Assembly: GCF_050947875.1 (NCBI RefSeq)
Contig: NC_134570.1
Span: 100,792,122 to 100,856,121 of the forward strand
Origin: Dermacentor variabilis
Lineage: Eukaryota > Arthropoda > Arachnida > Ixodida > Ixodidae
Length of the DNA stretch: 64,000 nucleotides
Direction of reading: 5' to 3'
Under the pieces are notes generated by a model that was not told the DNA's origin, did not search any database, and worked only from the letters and a program-made list of their open reading frames with translations. A program made the position numbers and the translations under genes. Below are positions 1 through 10,629 of the stretch, piece by piece (the stretch's first letter is position 1; the number at the start of each line of letters is the position of its first letter).

Positions 1-2147
1 AAATTTTTGTTTTTTGTTTTTATGCAATGCCGGCCATTTATTAAACCATGAGAAATACTGAACACTTATATCGAATCCGAGCAGTAATGACTAACCTCTT
101 AGGTTTGCCCGAAACTTCCAGGCATGCATTTAGAGCTGAAAGTTGGGCTAGTTCAGTCTGCGTTAGGTTCTCTTATAATGCAGTTAACAGGAATACATTT
201 GCTCTGCGGCAATTTGAATTATCTTTTTGCTTTACTTCTCTTGTTCGTAATAATCTTGAGCAAAAAATAATATAGCTGTTACTGGCAAGAATAAAACACT
301 AAAATAAGATGTCATTCTAAGAAAACACTATTTCTGCGGAAATCACTCTTCGCTAATGACACAGCACCTATTAGTAAACAAAACTATACAATGACGTCAC
401 ATTTATGTCAAGGTAAAATTGCAAGAAACACTACGGCTGGATATCGCTTAAAGGTTGCCATGTTGTGTAGGCAAACTGCTTCTGTACACTGGCCTTAAAC
501 AGATGGCGAAAGTAAAAAAAGAAATACGTACTGAAACATGTTGTATAGGTTCTCGTCTATATGCGCGGACGACATCTCGGAGTGTACCTCGTTGTAGACC
601 TCGTCGTAGACCTCGTTGTTGACCTCGCATAAGTACGTAGTATTGGCTGCGGGCGACGATTTTCTTTGTAGCTTGGCAATGGCTCTGCCATAGCAGACAT
701 TTGAACGCCGTGTCTGAAAATACATAACAGACAAAATATGGCGAAGGTGACTAGAACATGGAAACTAGAGACATTGGTCATTTTTCGCAGCCAAAATAAC
801 CTTACAGTTGCCGCTAGCGTTCAAATCGCAGCTTAAACATTTGAAATAGAGCATGAAAGAGCTTCTTTTTTATGCTCGTTGCAGCTATTCTACAGATGCC
901 GTCTACTTGCATGTATCGGGGCCATATACGGTCATTGTTCCACGTTTCAAGCACGATTATATATTTTTTATCAAGCGCTGATCGGTGCAACTTCATTAGA
1001 CAATGATGTTGCGAGGTAGGAACAATATGTTAGGAACAGACAGTTGTGGTGCGAAACATCCCTACAATAGAATTTGGTGATAAGCACTCACTTACGTGCC
1101 TGATGCCCGATCCTATAAATCTGTACTTATACTCACATGGTGTTTAACTGAAGAGGCCAGAGTAGCGAATTTACGTTTTGTATTTCACGCTTCTGCAATT
1201 CACGATTAGCGCGGTAAGCTCTGAAATTGGACGAACCAAACTTCATTTGTGACTGCTCTGATCTATGAATATATATGCTAAGGTTGCAGTTCTTCTATTC
1301 TTTCCATCTCATTCCATCTCATCATAGCCTTGAGTGCAGTAGTATACATATATTTCTTGTTAAAGAGTATCTTATCATATCGTGTCCTAATAGAGTAATT
1401 CATGGTTTTGCACGACGTAGAAGTTCAGATCGCGTAAGCCTAACGTCTACACTAAAATTCTTGCGTATTGCAAGGCTAGAACATTAAAGTTTGATCCCGA
1501 GAGATTGGATGCTCTCTTTATCTTTGAGCTAACGAACTTGATAATAGCAAGGTGGGTTTTGCTTTCTTAGAAATTTTTAAGCAGCTGAACACCCTTTTTA
1601 GTTTCAGAAGTAACCTGTTCATGGTGTCGCGTCAGGCAGAATGACAGCACTTTTCTCATTCAAACTATCTTTCATTTTCATTATTATTTAGGCCCAAAAT
1701 AAGCAACTTGTTTCTTCTGAATCTATTGTTCACATTATCTAGCGACGCCCTAAGCTTCACCAAATACCAACTAACACGTCAACAGCCCCGGTAGAACGGT
1801 ATTGCTCGAGGAATACTACAAAGTTCTTCAGTATTCTTTTCTTGTGCTTCGCCCTTGTTCTATTTACTCTCTACGCAGTCACAGCCAATTTCAAAGAACA
1901 TGCTTCCTTTGTTCCGAGTGCCTAACGAAATCAGATGCACTGGTGCATGAGCATTGAGTGAGCCGCTCAATTTGATGCATGGCTCCCACAAAAATGAGTA
2001 CGATGTAATCCCCTGCCGTGAAAGTCCCCTGTCCCCTCTGGCGCAACCGCGGATCGCCACTGCTGGTTGCTAGTGCGGGCGAAGTGCAATCAGACCGTGA
2101 ACGATGAGTTCCAAACGAAGACTAACTTTTTGCAATGGCAGTTAAAC
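1..2147. other. Intergenic, no gene recognised
   Basis: I see no coding exon, RNA gene or bounded element here. Open frames are short (under about 80 codons), overlap on both strands and carry no family motif. The one ordered feature is the 12-base tandem repeat at 587-627. Base composition is AT-rich, like most spacer in this window. Confidence 0.6.
587..627. repeat. 12-base tandem repeat, three units plus a partial
   Basis: Units at 587-598, 599-610 and 611-622 differ from CCTCGTTGTAGA by one base each, followed by a five-base partial unit. Because the period is a multiple of three, the minus strand reads as a four-residue repeat of the type EVYN/EVYD inside a short open frame. No start, domain or splice context supports a protein, so I treat it as a minisatellite. 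Confidence 0.75.
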
Positions 2148-2760
2148 TGACATTCTAGGCGCATTTCTGCCATCACCAATAGCGTGATACTTCGTATAAA
2201 ATCCAAACACGATAGCGTCGTCACCGTGCGTCATACGCTTTATGCGCGAGTGAAAGATTGCGAGGGTCAGCCGATGGTCGCGGCTCAATCTCGAGCGCGT
2301 GGGAGAGGTACGATGAGTGGAAGCATGCCATCTTCTTTCGCGCGCAAGGCACGGGGGGCAGATGCAGGGGGACGTTCTACTATGGAGGCTGCTGCTTACG
2401 GCGCGGCTGCTCGGGCACGGTATTCTGCAAGCGATCGGCGGCGTGAACAAAGTGCGCGGAGTGCCGGTAGCCGTATGCGCTCTGCTTTCGGCGTTTATTT
2501 CGCGTTGCAGCGAGAGACAGCACGAACGTCAATTCACTCGCTGCTGCTGCCGCGCATACTCGCTCACGCGCTGTAGGAGCGAGTTTCCGCGGTCATCGAG
2601 TGATACGCGTTCGACATTACTTGTGCGTGCGCGCACCGTGCGTGTTAATGTAGTTATTAAGCGAATGTTCGGAACTTTATAGCGCCCATAAACCTAATAC
2701 GCTAAATTCATATAGCTGCTTAATTTCCTATCGTAATCGATGCTTCGCCTTTAGGGTCAA
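2148..2760 (+). repeat. GC-rich dispersed repeat, copy 1
   Basis: This stretch aligns by eye with 39905-40330 and 57760-58400, all in the same orientation. Shared landmarks in order are an opening like CAGGCGCATTTCTGCC, a TATAAA-like AT step followed by CCAA, a segment reading AGTGAAAG then GCG, a CGGCTCAATCTCG core, an AAGCRYGCCNTCTTCT-like block, and (in copies 1 and 3) a tail with CAGCACGAA-GTCAATTC followed by TTTCCGCGRTCATC. It is much more GC-rich than its surroundings and opens many spurious reading frames on both strands. No frame is conserved between copies, so a non-coding transposon is likelier than a gene. The family is not one I can name. Confidence 0.7.
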
Positions 2761-4688
2761 ACTGCGACTTGCTTTATTGGGAAGGGCGCACGGTGCCAAC
2801 AGACTAACCTGTCAGTGCGTCAATAATGCCACATAGTGGTGCTTTGAACTGGACATAAAAACACGCACCAGTTATAGCGGCGCGCGAATGGCATTCACGA
2901 CAGCTTTATTGCCAATTGTCGCAATCTTTTGTCATTAGGAAAAATGGCACGCAAAATAAGGGGACTGAAATGAGTCAAGTGCTTGATGCGGCAACGTTAA
3001 CGTTCGCCTTGTTGCTCATAGCTGCTTATCCTATAGAGCGGAAATCGACCGTACATAACATATCCTGGGGCGTCGGTGGGGTTTGGCGCTAGTTTTACTT
3101 TAAGTATTGGCGCAGAAATGTTCGGTAGTTTATCGGACTCAAATACTCCGGTGTATGCCCTCGCCATGAGTTCTCAGGAAGAACACAAAACCAGAGAACT
3201 ACTAGGATATATGAACCTGTAGTGTTTCTTAGACTATGCAGACCGCACGCCTAATGCATATGTTCCCGTAATATTTCAAGTCGGAGAAATTTGCAAGTTG
3301 AAAATAGATCCATCCAAAGAAAACAAAAGAAGCTGTGACCATGAGCGCCGCGATGAAAACATGAGACTGAGGATTTCCTTGAGGGAATCTGCTTTCACAC
3401 AGTTGGCATGTGCGGTCAGTAAACTGAAACTATTTGTGGAAAGTTAATGATTGGCAGTCATCGATTATAACAAAGAAGTGAAATATTCTACAACCACAGC
3501 AGAAGAAAATTACGGTTTCTGTTACACGACGTCGTTGAATGCGTTATTTTACATCCGCCTTTCTAATAAGAACAATTTCTTACAGCGCAGCTCTTTGGCG
3601 CCATAGTCGAGCATGGACATCCCTCGGCGTAACCGCGCGAACGCGCTGGTGCTGGTGCTCGCTCATTCCTCGTTGTATTCTGCCACAGCTGGCTCCGATG
3701 GCGCTCATCATGCCAGCGTTCTCATACTGCCCCTTCTTCAGCAAAGGCACTGACGGCACTTGCCCAGTGCAAGTCCGGGTGATGACTTCGGTCTCAAATT
3801 TTTTGCCTCAATACATCGCGAAATAAAACCACGTACACAGCTGCGCTCAAATTTCCCATTAGGGAGTATCGTAATTGCCGGACAGGTTTTTTTACAAACT
3901 TTTTATGCAGTAGGTTCGATTACCGTATCTTCTCTTATAATTTTCGCTGCAAGCGCCACAAAGCGAAACCGTTAGCCTCTAGTCATTGTTCATTTGGCAT
4001 TGTTCGTGTACGCGTCTGACAGCAAAAATGTTGGCCGATTCCCGCGGAGGCGCTAAGCGGGGAGCATTGTCTCGTGCACCTGCAAAACAGAAACATCAAG
4101 CAGGCTGCAAAGCGAACTGAACAATATATACATTCTTTCGAATCACGCATACAGAATAAAGAACAGCATACGTTTCCTAAAGAAAAAAGCACCAACAAAC
4201 CGAACCACCTTATCGATGATAAGGCGGCTCCTGATAACAATGCCATGCACGTAGTGCTCCCCGCATACATTTCCCGTAAGGATTATTGTTGCGACACCTG
4301 CGGCTCTGATGCGAGCTTGCGAAGTGGGGTGTAATGTCCCTATAACCTTCCTAATACTAGATAACCAGCCTGGCAACTTATTTCAATGTTCTTGCAGTAC
4401 CGCTATTGGCGGCTGTGTGCTTTCCATGTTACCATCAGTCTCCCCTATTCCTATCATTACTCTAAATTACCATAACTTTCATTGCTCGGAAACAGTAAAC
4501 CATTGCACACCGCCCTCCGCGGTTGTAGTGGTGGTTTTCAAGAGCTTCGCTGGACTTTGTTGTGATCGGCTGTTAAACCGCGACAAACGCCGGTCATAGA
4601 TACTGCGACAATGGGGAGCGCAGCGACGGCTTCGTCAAAAGTAGTATCGACTGGCATAGGCGGTGAGTTTTCATTCTTCCATGTCGGA
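2761..4688. other. Intergenic, no gene recognised
   Basis: No conserved motif, element boundary or credible exon was found. The open frames at 3539-3826 and 3983-4376 overlap on opposite strands and resemble nothing I recognise. Confidence 0.55.
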
Positions 4689-4728
4689 GGGGGGGGGGGG
4701 CTGAGCGCGGCCAGATTTCCGAGCCCCA

Positions 4729-4822
<94 letters not shown>

Positions 4823-4830
4823 TACACATA
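4689..4830. repeat. G12 run followed by a (TA)n microsatellite
   Basis: A run of 12 G (4689-4700) is followed after about 30 bases by a nearly pure (TA)n tract with a few G or C interruptions near its ends (about 4728-4830). Apparent 75-100 codon ORFs of alternating Tyr-Ile on both strands are artefacts of this repeat. Confidence 0.95.
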
Positions 4831-5020
4831 TTTCTTGCACTTGCAGAAACTTCGTGTACCATCAATGAATTGAGCGCGGAAGTGATGGCATTATGAAAGT
4901 ATATACAAGACCTCATAGTAGAAAACAGTTCACTTCCACAGGCTGAGCACCCTCGGTGGTGTAATTGTCGCATACTTGGCTATCCCTAATACGGCTTCGC
5001 TTTTCCAGCTAAATTGCAGC

Positions 5021-5042
5021 CTCTCTCTCTCTCTCTCTCTCT
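5021..5042. repeat. (CT)n microsatellite
   Basis: Eleven uninterrupted CT dinucleotides. Confidence 0.95.
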
Positions 5043-6250
5043 GTCACCTTTTTTGTGAGTGCGAGCATAAGCGCTGCTGCGCCTGACTGCTATTGACTCT
5101 CATTTTGAGTGAATCCAGCTTGTCCTGCTTTCGATTACTGAGTGAATTATACAGTGTTCCTCAGTTATCCTGCTCGAAGATTTAAAAAAAAAGAGCAGTT
5201 GCGTTACTCGAAGAAAACTTAGTGCATATAGTTTTGAGCACAGTGGAGTATGCGCCAGTAATTCTTTCGTTACTGAGATTTATTTCGGTAATTACAATTA
5301 ATTATTTTACTCGAGAAGGAATGCCGAAATTTTCAGAGTGTCAAAGAGGTATTTCTAGGCACCCCAAAATGGCATCTAACTGCGATGCCTTAGGCGACAT
5401 ACCAATTGCGTAGAATTTTTTCTGACTAACAAAGAAACCTCACGAAGTATGAAAAATACCACGTGAGTGCGCTCCAACCCACATTATAAAGTAGCGCCCT
5501 AAAAAAAAACTGGTTGAAGGCATTTGCATTGCCAGTCGTAAACACAAAGGGACAGTGCATCGCCTTAATAATGGTACGGAAGGGGCGCCTACTGCAGGTT
5601 TCGCGGCTTTGCAGCTATTCCTTCCTCTCAGTTCTACGTCACACTTATTATCCGTCTCTCAAGGCCGACTTATCACACCGATAATAAAAGCCCCTTGATA
5701 ACGCTGCCGAATCGCCGCTCTGAGCACGCAAGATAGTCGAAAAGCAATGCATTAGGCATAGAGTGTTTTAATATCCCGGCTTTGCTCGCACCGCATCAAA
5801 GGAGTGCGCGAAATGCCAGAAACTTGCTTCGAACCAAATCTAAATTAAGCTGACCGTATTATTTTTCATGAAAGTGCATACGTGCGGCCAAATCAGGTTC
5901 ATCTCAAAAACTGAAAGCGAAATAAACAGACCGGGAAGCGACCAACGTGTAGAGAAAAGGCAAAATCGATGCGTTCAATAAACTAAATATACCACTCCTT
6001 AATGAGCCGAATTGGCAGTGAGGATGTGTGCACCAAAAAAAAAACATCACATTTCAGTGTGCCTTTATTTTCTATGAATTCTCAAGCTCTGTGGAACACC
6101 AGCCTAGAGGACGTGTTGGAATAGGTCTCCTTTTGCAGCGACGGAGTACTGAGTCCGCTTTATCACATATTCTGCGGCTTTCCTGGTGGCCGAAGCCGGA
6201 ACTCTACGGCAAATATCCGTTATCCTTGCCTTGAACTAACCTGGCGTCCG
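5043..6250. other. Intergenic, no gene recognised
   Basis: Nothing supportable was seen. The sequence is AT-rich with short scattered frames and ends where the CR1-like 5' leader repeat begins. Confidence 0.55.
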
Positions 6251-6329
6251 TCTCAATCATGTAAGCACGATTTTCGCATAACCCCGAAGATGAAATCGAG
6301 CAGAAAGAGATCAGGCGACCTAGTCGGCC

Positions 6330-6392
6330 TTTCAGTGGGCATGGCGGACCATCGACAAGCATGTGGCTTAAACCGTTCTGCCACCTCGTGCA
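6330..6392 (+). repeat. First copy of CR1-like leader direct repeat
   Basis: This 63-base stretch matches 6655-6717 at 57 of 63 positions counted by hand, with an offset of 325 bases. Both copies run from TTTCAGTGGGC through a CTTAAACCGTTCTGC core, and both contain an ATG four codons before Pro-Phe-Cys. Confidence 0.85.
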
Positions 6393-6620
6393 GGTGCTTG
6401 CTGATGGCCTGGCCGGATCGGCGATACCACAACTGCCGCAGCCTGACCAGTCTTCAAGAAATGCAATCGACCATCCCCATCTACCAAACTTCGCCACGTG
6501 CACTTGGACCACAAATACAACACCGATGCCACGTCACTGCTTTCATGACGCCAATCCTTCGGGGTTTTGGGATGCGTCACTTGAGGCGCCCCCTATTCTT
6601 CACGTGACGTCGACGCATCG

Positions 6621-6628
6621 TTTATAAG
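6621..6628 (+). promoter_or_regulatory. TATA-like box in LINE leader
   Basis: TTTATAAG lies about 36 bases upstream of the A in a TTTCAGTG initiator-like sequence (A at 6659). Non-LTR elements normally carry an internal promoter, so an upstream TATA plus initiator just before the conserved leader is suggestive only. The spacing is a little longer than the usual 30 or so bases. Confidence 0.35.
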
Positions 6629-6654
6629 GGAACAGCTCAGCTCCAGACCTACAC

Positions 6655-6717
6655 TTTCAGTGGGCGTAGCGGGCCATCGACAAGCATGAGGCTTAAACCG
6701 TTCTGCTACCTCATGCA
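6655..6717 (+). repeat. Second copy of CR1-like leader direct repeat
   Basis: This is the partner of 6330-6392. This copy overlaps the start of ORF1 (ATG at 6686), so the repeat includes the first codons of the protein. Its opening TTTCAGTG resembles an arthropod TCAGT initiator and lies downstream of a TATA-like box. Confidence 0.85.
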
Positions 6718-7548
6718 CGTTAGTAACTGCTATAGCACAATTACAAGTGACTGTAGCGGTCTTTTGGTCTTGCCGTACCCCCTACGGTGTTCTTCTATTG
6801 TCCATGATGTGTACTGCGTATGCTTGCTGCTGATGTGCGGCGACATTGAGTTAAATCCCGGCCCCACTGACGGTAGTGGGGCCTCTATCGAATCCATGCT
6901 GAAAGCGTTGCTGCCTGGTCAGAACAACTTGGCAGTGGACTTGACTGCGCTCAGGGAGCAACGAGAATAAGGTGGAAAATGTTATAGCTGATTGAGGAGC
7001 CAGATTCGTTGAATTAGAAAAACGAGCCTCGCGTGTGGATGACCTTGCGTGTACAGTGAGATCGCTGGAGGCGAAATTGACTGATCTGGAGGATAGAAGC
7101 AGGAGATCCAACCTGATAGTCTTTGGCATTGCGGAGCATGCCTGCGAAACTGAACCTATTCCTAAAAATAAAGTTCTTGACGAGGTGTTTTCTGCTAAGC
7201 TTGCTGTTCCTTCCAAATCTGTCAGCCGAATTAATCGTCTTGATAACAAAGGTAACAAAAGACCCGTCATCATTTAGTTCCAGGATTTTATTGAAAAAAC
7301 AGCGTGTCTTAATGAGAGCGTACAAATTAAAGGGTAGTCGAATATCGATTCAGAACGATTACTCGCGCAGCACACTAAGGAAACGTAAGCTCTTGTGGGA
7401 TAGTGCTAAAAGTCAAAGAAAACAAGGCAAGAAAGTTCGCTTAATTAATGATAAGATGCGTATTAACAATGAGCTTTTCACATGGGATGACAGTAAGAAC
7501 TTGAAGATCAAATATGACAGCCATGCAAATACTTCGAAAAAAGATTGA
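6686..7548 (+). pseudogene. LINE ORF1 (2A-like leader, coiled coil, nucleic-acid binding), broken
   Basis: ORF1 proteins of these LINEs bind element RNA and act as chaperones in the retrotransposition particle. The first frame (6686-6970, 95 codons from the ATG in the leader repeat) has a hydrophobic, Cys-rich start followed by GDIELNPGP at residues 52-60, an exact match to the 2A-like consensus. It stops with TAA at 6968. The next frame (7035-7277) has the heptad-rich LEAKLTDLEDRSRRSNLIVF signature typical of LINE ORF1 coiled coils running into the RRM-like region. A frame change near 7275 leads into a Lys/Arg-rich C-terminal part that ends at 7548. At least two disruptions make it non-functional. 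Confidence 0.8.
6839..6865 (+). other. 2A-like ribosome-skipping motif
   Basis: Codons 52-60 of the first ORF1 frame spell GDIELNPGP, fitting the D-x-E-x-N-P-G-P consensus. In known 2A peptides the ribosome skips the Gly-Pro bond, releasing the upstream peptide while translation continues. Such motifs are documented in some APE-type non-LTR retrotransposons. Here the upstream part would be only about 59 residues and is Cys/Leu-rich, so skipping might separate a signal-like leader from ORF1. The motif itself is certain; activity is inferred. Confidence 0.85.
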
Positions 7549-10260
7549 CCTGCCTTCGCTGCCAGTTCCGCTGGTGCTAAAGAACTGATAATTTTAAACA
7601 TCAACGCCCGAAGTGTCATTGATAAATCGGAAAACCTTGAGGAAACTATCATAGGTTAAAATCACCATGCAGTTGTGATAACAGAAACATCGTTGCATGA
7701 CAATATTGAAGATGCTCTTGTGTTTGCTCCACATTATCTAGCATATCGCCGTGACAAGTGTAGTAGAGGGGGCGGGGTAGCAGTTTTGGTAAAAGAAACT
7801 ATATCCGCTACTATGTTATGTCAGGCCGATAACTAGGAATCTGTTACAATAACGCTGACTTTCTGGGATGAATAATTTTTGCGATTTGCAGTTTATCGAG
7901 CACCTGACTCGCCCCCAGAATTCTTTCGTGATCTTTTTGAACACATGGTTTCATTCACAAGCGATAAAGTGCTACTTATAGGCGACTTTAACCTACCAGA
8001 TATTGAGTGGGAGAACGAGTTTCTCTGCACCGGGATTAATTCACATTTAGGTTACTTGCATGACATCATTCTGCCTCCCAATCTACAACAGGTTGTAAGA
8101 CAGTCAACGCGTACCTATGGTTTTGTAAGTCGTTGATTGGAAAACTATCTTATTTCGGTTGAACCTGGAATTTCTTATCATAGTCTGGTATATTTTTCTT
8201 TTTCTTTGAAAGTGCTTGACATCAAAAAATGTAAAACAACAACTGTTAAAGGTTTTTCTCGTGCCAGAGACGAAAGTGTCTTGGATTATCTTGAGCAATG
8301 CCTTGATAACAATCACAGTAACAATGCTACTGTGCTTTGGGATAATTTTAAAGAAATTATCACTCACTGCCTTAGCAACATTATTCATAATAAAACTAAA
8401 GGAACTTCCAAGACTACTCCCTGGATAAGGAGAGAGATCTTGCAGCTTAAAAGAAAACTTAAGCGCTTAAGATGACGATGCGCCTCACGTGTTTCAATTC
8501 ACGAAATCCAAAATGCACTTAAGCAAGAATTACAGCAAGCTAAGCACTGGTATTTTCACCGTACATTGCCAAATTTCATTCATATAGCACCCAAAAAATT
8601 TTGGGCTTTTCTAAGCACAAAAGCCACGTCAATTGACCAAATTGTTCACGAGGGACATGTCGTTGTCGAAAAACAACGTATCGCGGAGCACTTCAATAAT
8701 TATTCTCAGTTTTTTTTTCAAGTTTCGATAGTGCTATAAACGTTAACCGCATGTCACGCAACTCTACCTTTGATATTGTTTCGCAACCGGGTGTCGTGTC
8801 GATGCTGCTGAATCTCAAAGCCAAATCATCTCCAGGACCAGACAACACACTGAAGGCTTTTCCGCGCAGATATGCTGAAGCGTTAGCCCCTCTTCTTGTT
8901 GTTATCTTCCATTCCTCGTTACCTTCGGCTAATCCTCCTACAGACTGGCTAACTGCACATGCCGTTCCCATACCGAAAAAAGGTGACGAAACCCTAGTAA
9001 CTAGTTATCGTCCCATATCATTACCTTCATCATGTTGCAAGTTAATCGAACATATTATAGCGAATGAAATAACCAAATTCCTAAGTGACTACAACGTACT
9101 GTCTCCTCATCAGCATGGTTCCGGAAGGGTTTCTCTACTGGGACACAGTTAACTACAATTATCCACAAATTTGCAAGTGCTCTTGACAAGTCAAGCCAAA
9201 TTGGCGTAATATTTTTAGACTTTGAGAAAGTGTTAGACCCTGTACCTCACAATAAACTTACAGAAAAACTACAGTCAGTAGATCTTCCAGCCTTTATAAT
9301 TAATTGGGTGGCGGCTAATCTGTCTAATCGCAAGCAGTTTGTTTCTATTGATAATTACTCTTGTAATGAACTTTCAGTAACCTCTGGAGTACCTCAAGGT
9401 AGCCTGATAGGACCTTTACTAATTCTAACATTCATAAAAGACATCACTAAGGAAATTTCTCATCCTGTTCAAGTTCGACTATTTGCCGACGATTCTGTGT
9501 TCTTTAACGAGGTGAGTTGCCACGAAGATCAATTCAGGCTTAACTCTAACCTTCAAAACATTCTTTCCTGGTGCAGTCGGTGGGGCATGGAATTAAACAG
9601 AGAAAAAACTGTTTATATGTCCATAACAAAAAGAATGTCTTTTGTCTCTAACTCGACTCTGAACCGCTGATCAAAATCAGCCAATATAAATATTTTGGAA
9701 TCACAATAACCGGTGACCTCAGTTGGAATAGCCACATTTCCAACCTATGTAACTCGTCTTTCAGGAAGCTTTGTCTCCTCAGGCACAAACTAAAGCACGC
9801 TCCCTCTGGTACTAGATTATTGGCTTACGCTTCACTCATCCGACCGAAACTGAAATATGCTTGCATTGTGTGGGATCCCTATAAGAAAATTAGCAATAAC
9901 GCTTTAGAGATGGTCCAACGTAAAGCTGCCAGTTTTATTTTGTATAAGTATAGACTGAGTGACTCTCCTACTAGCCTAGTGAATCAAGATAATATTCAAA
10001 TGCTACAACTACACAGGAAAATACAACGACTGAAATTTATTTTCTTGCTTAAAAACAACTGTTTGTCCCTACACCCACTCGCTTATGTTAAACCACTTAC
10101 AGCGCACCGAACACGACATCGTCACTCTGATTCTTTAACACCTTATAAACACCCGAACTAACCTTTTTAAGTTTTCCTTCTTCCAGCGCACTGTAACAGA
10201 TTGGAACAGCCTACCATTATCACAATTGATAAACACCGATTCTATTGAACGCTTGTGTCT
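7549..10260 (+). pseudogene. LINE ORF2 (AP endonuclease plus reverse transcriptase), broken
   Basis: ORF2 nicks target DNA and copies element RNA at the nick. The endonuclease begins near 7585 (LIILNINARSV), has a VITET motif near 7675, a RGGGVAVLV motif near 7770, and LLIGDFNLPDIEW at about 7972-8010, which carries metal-binding residues. The RT follows: KSSPGPDN near 8830, SYRPISL near 9005, a LDF start of motif A near 9220 whose following residues have changed (KVLD for the usual KAFD), VPQGS near 9390 and the catalytic FADD at 9482-9493. The C-terminal extension (9820-10260) ends with a WNSLP motif. Stops or frame changes near 7656, 7835, 7875, 8135, 8474, 9150 and 9670 kill it. Confidence 0.88.
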
Positions 10261-10429
10261 TTAATACTAGGGTCATTGCCATGTAGGTCAAGCCTTGTTA
10301 CTGTGTTCTTTTTGTTTTGTTTTACACATGAAATTTGTGTGATACTTTCTACATCTTCCTTATTCTATTATTTTCAGTATTTTGCAAGGGTCGCTCGTTC
10401 AAGTTATGGTACTTGTTCCATGGGAAAGA

Positions 10430-10591
10430 AGTCCGACACGGCTGTGGACGGCACGATGGACGCGGACAAGAGGACGTAACAGCGTAGGCTTAGCCAGTCA
10501 CACCAGGAACAGCGTCTAGCCAGAGCCCCACTTCAGTAGCATTGGCGATCTGGCTGCGGAACTCTGCACGGCGCACTTCTTCTTCCTTACA
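10430..10591 (-). repeat. Partial 3' LTR of the Gypsy element
   Basis: On the minus strand, directly after a purine tract, sequence begins TGTAAGGAAGAAGAAG, a plausible LTR start with 5'-TG. No second LTR exists in the window to fix its length. The inner end near 10430 is set only by where CR1-like 3' sequence seems to resume. Confidence 0.45.
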
Positions 10592-10610
10592 ACTTCCCCC
10601 CTCCCTGAAG
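10592..10610 (-). other. Polypurine tract (plus-strand primer site)
   Basis: The minus strand reads CTTCAGGGAGGGGGGAAG immediately before the inferred LTR start and 20 bases after the integrase stop codon. This is the expected place and composition for a Gypsy polypurine tract. Confidence 0.6.
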
Positions 10611-10629
10611 GCGGAGCCGCACAGGAGGC

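Larger units (their letters stand above)
6330..10400 (+). mobile_element. CR1-like non-LTR retrotransposon, near full length, decayed
   Basis: In order the element shows a leader with a 63-base direct repeat, a TATA-like box, ORF1 with a 2A-like motif and coiled coil, an AP-type endonuclease, a reverse transcriptase, and the C-terminal extension typical of CR1-like LINEs. The last reads as a ...RTVTDWNSLP motif just before the 3' UTR. Presence of ORF1 and leader means little 5' truncation. Several stops and frame changes show that it is dead. The 3' end is uncertain: CR1 elements end in short repeats rather than poly-A and I cannot see a clear one. A minus-strand Gypsy LTR begins by about 10430. 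CR1 assignment rests on domain order and motif style, not on a tree. Confidence 0.85.

Noticed and set aside
495..734. Resemblance of a minus-strand RRSNV...AIAKLQ reading to one near 51990-52050
   Set aside because: Only about 15 residues with gaps. Too short to separate from chance without a search.
2142..2682. Overlapping 100-130 codon ORFs on both strands
   Set aside because: They are caused by the GC-rich dispersed repeat. The frames are not preserved in the copies at 39905 and 57760.
4538..4973. Four 77-100 codon ORFs rich in alternating Tyr-Ile
   Set aside because: They are translations of the TA microsatellite in several frames on both strands.
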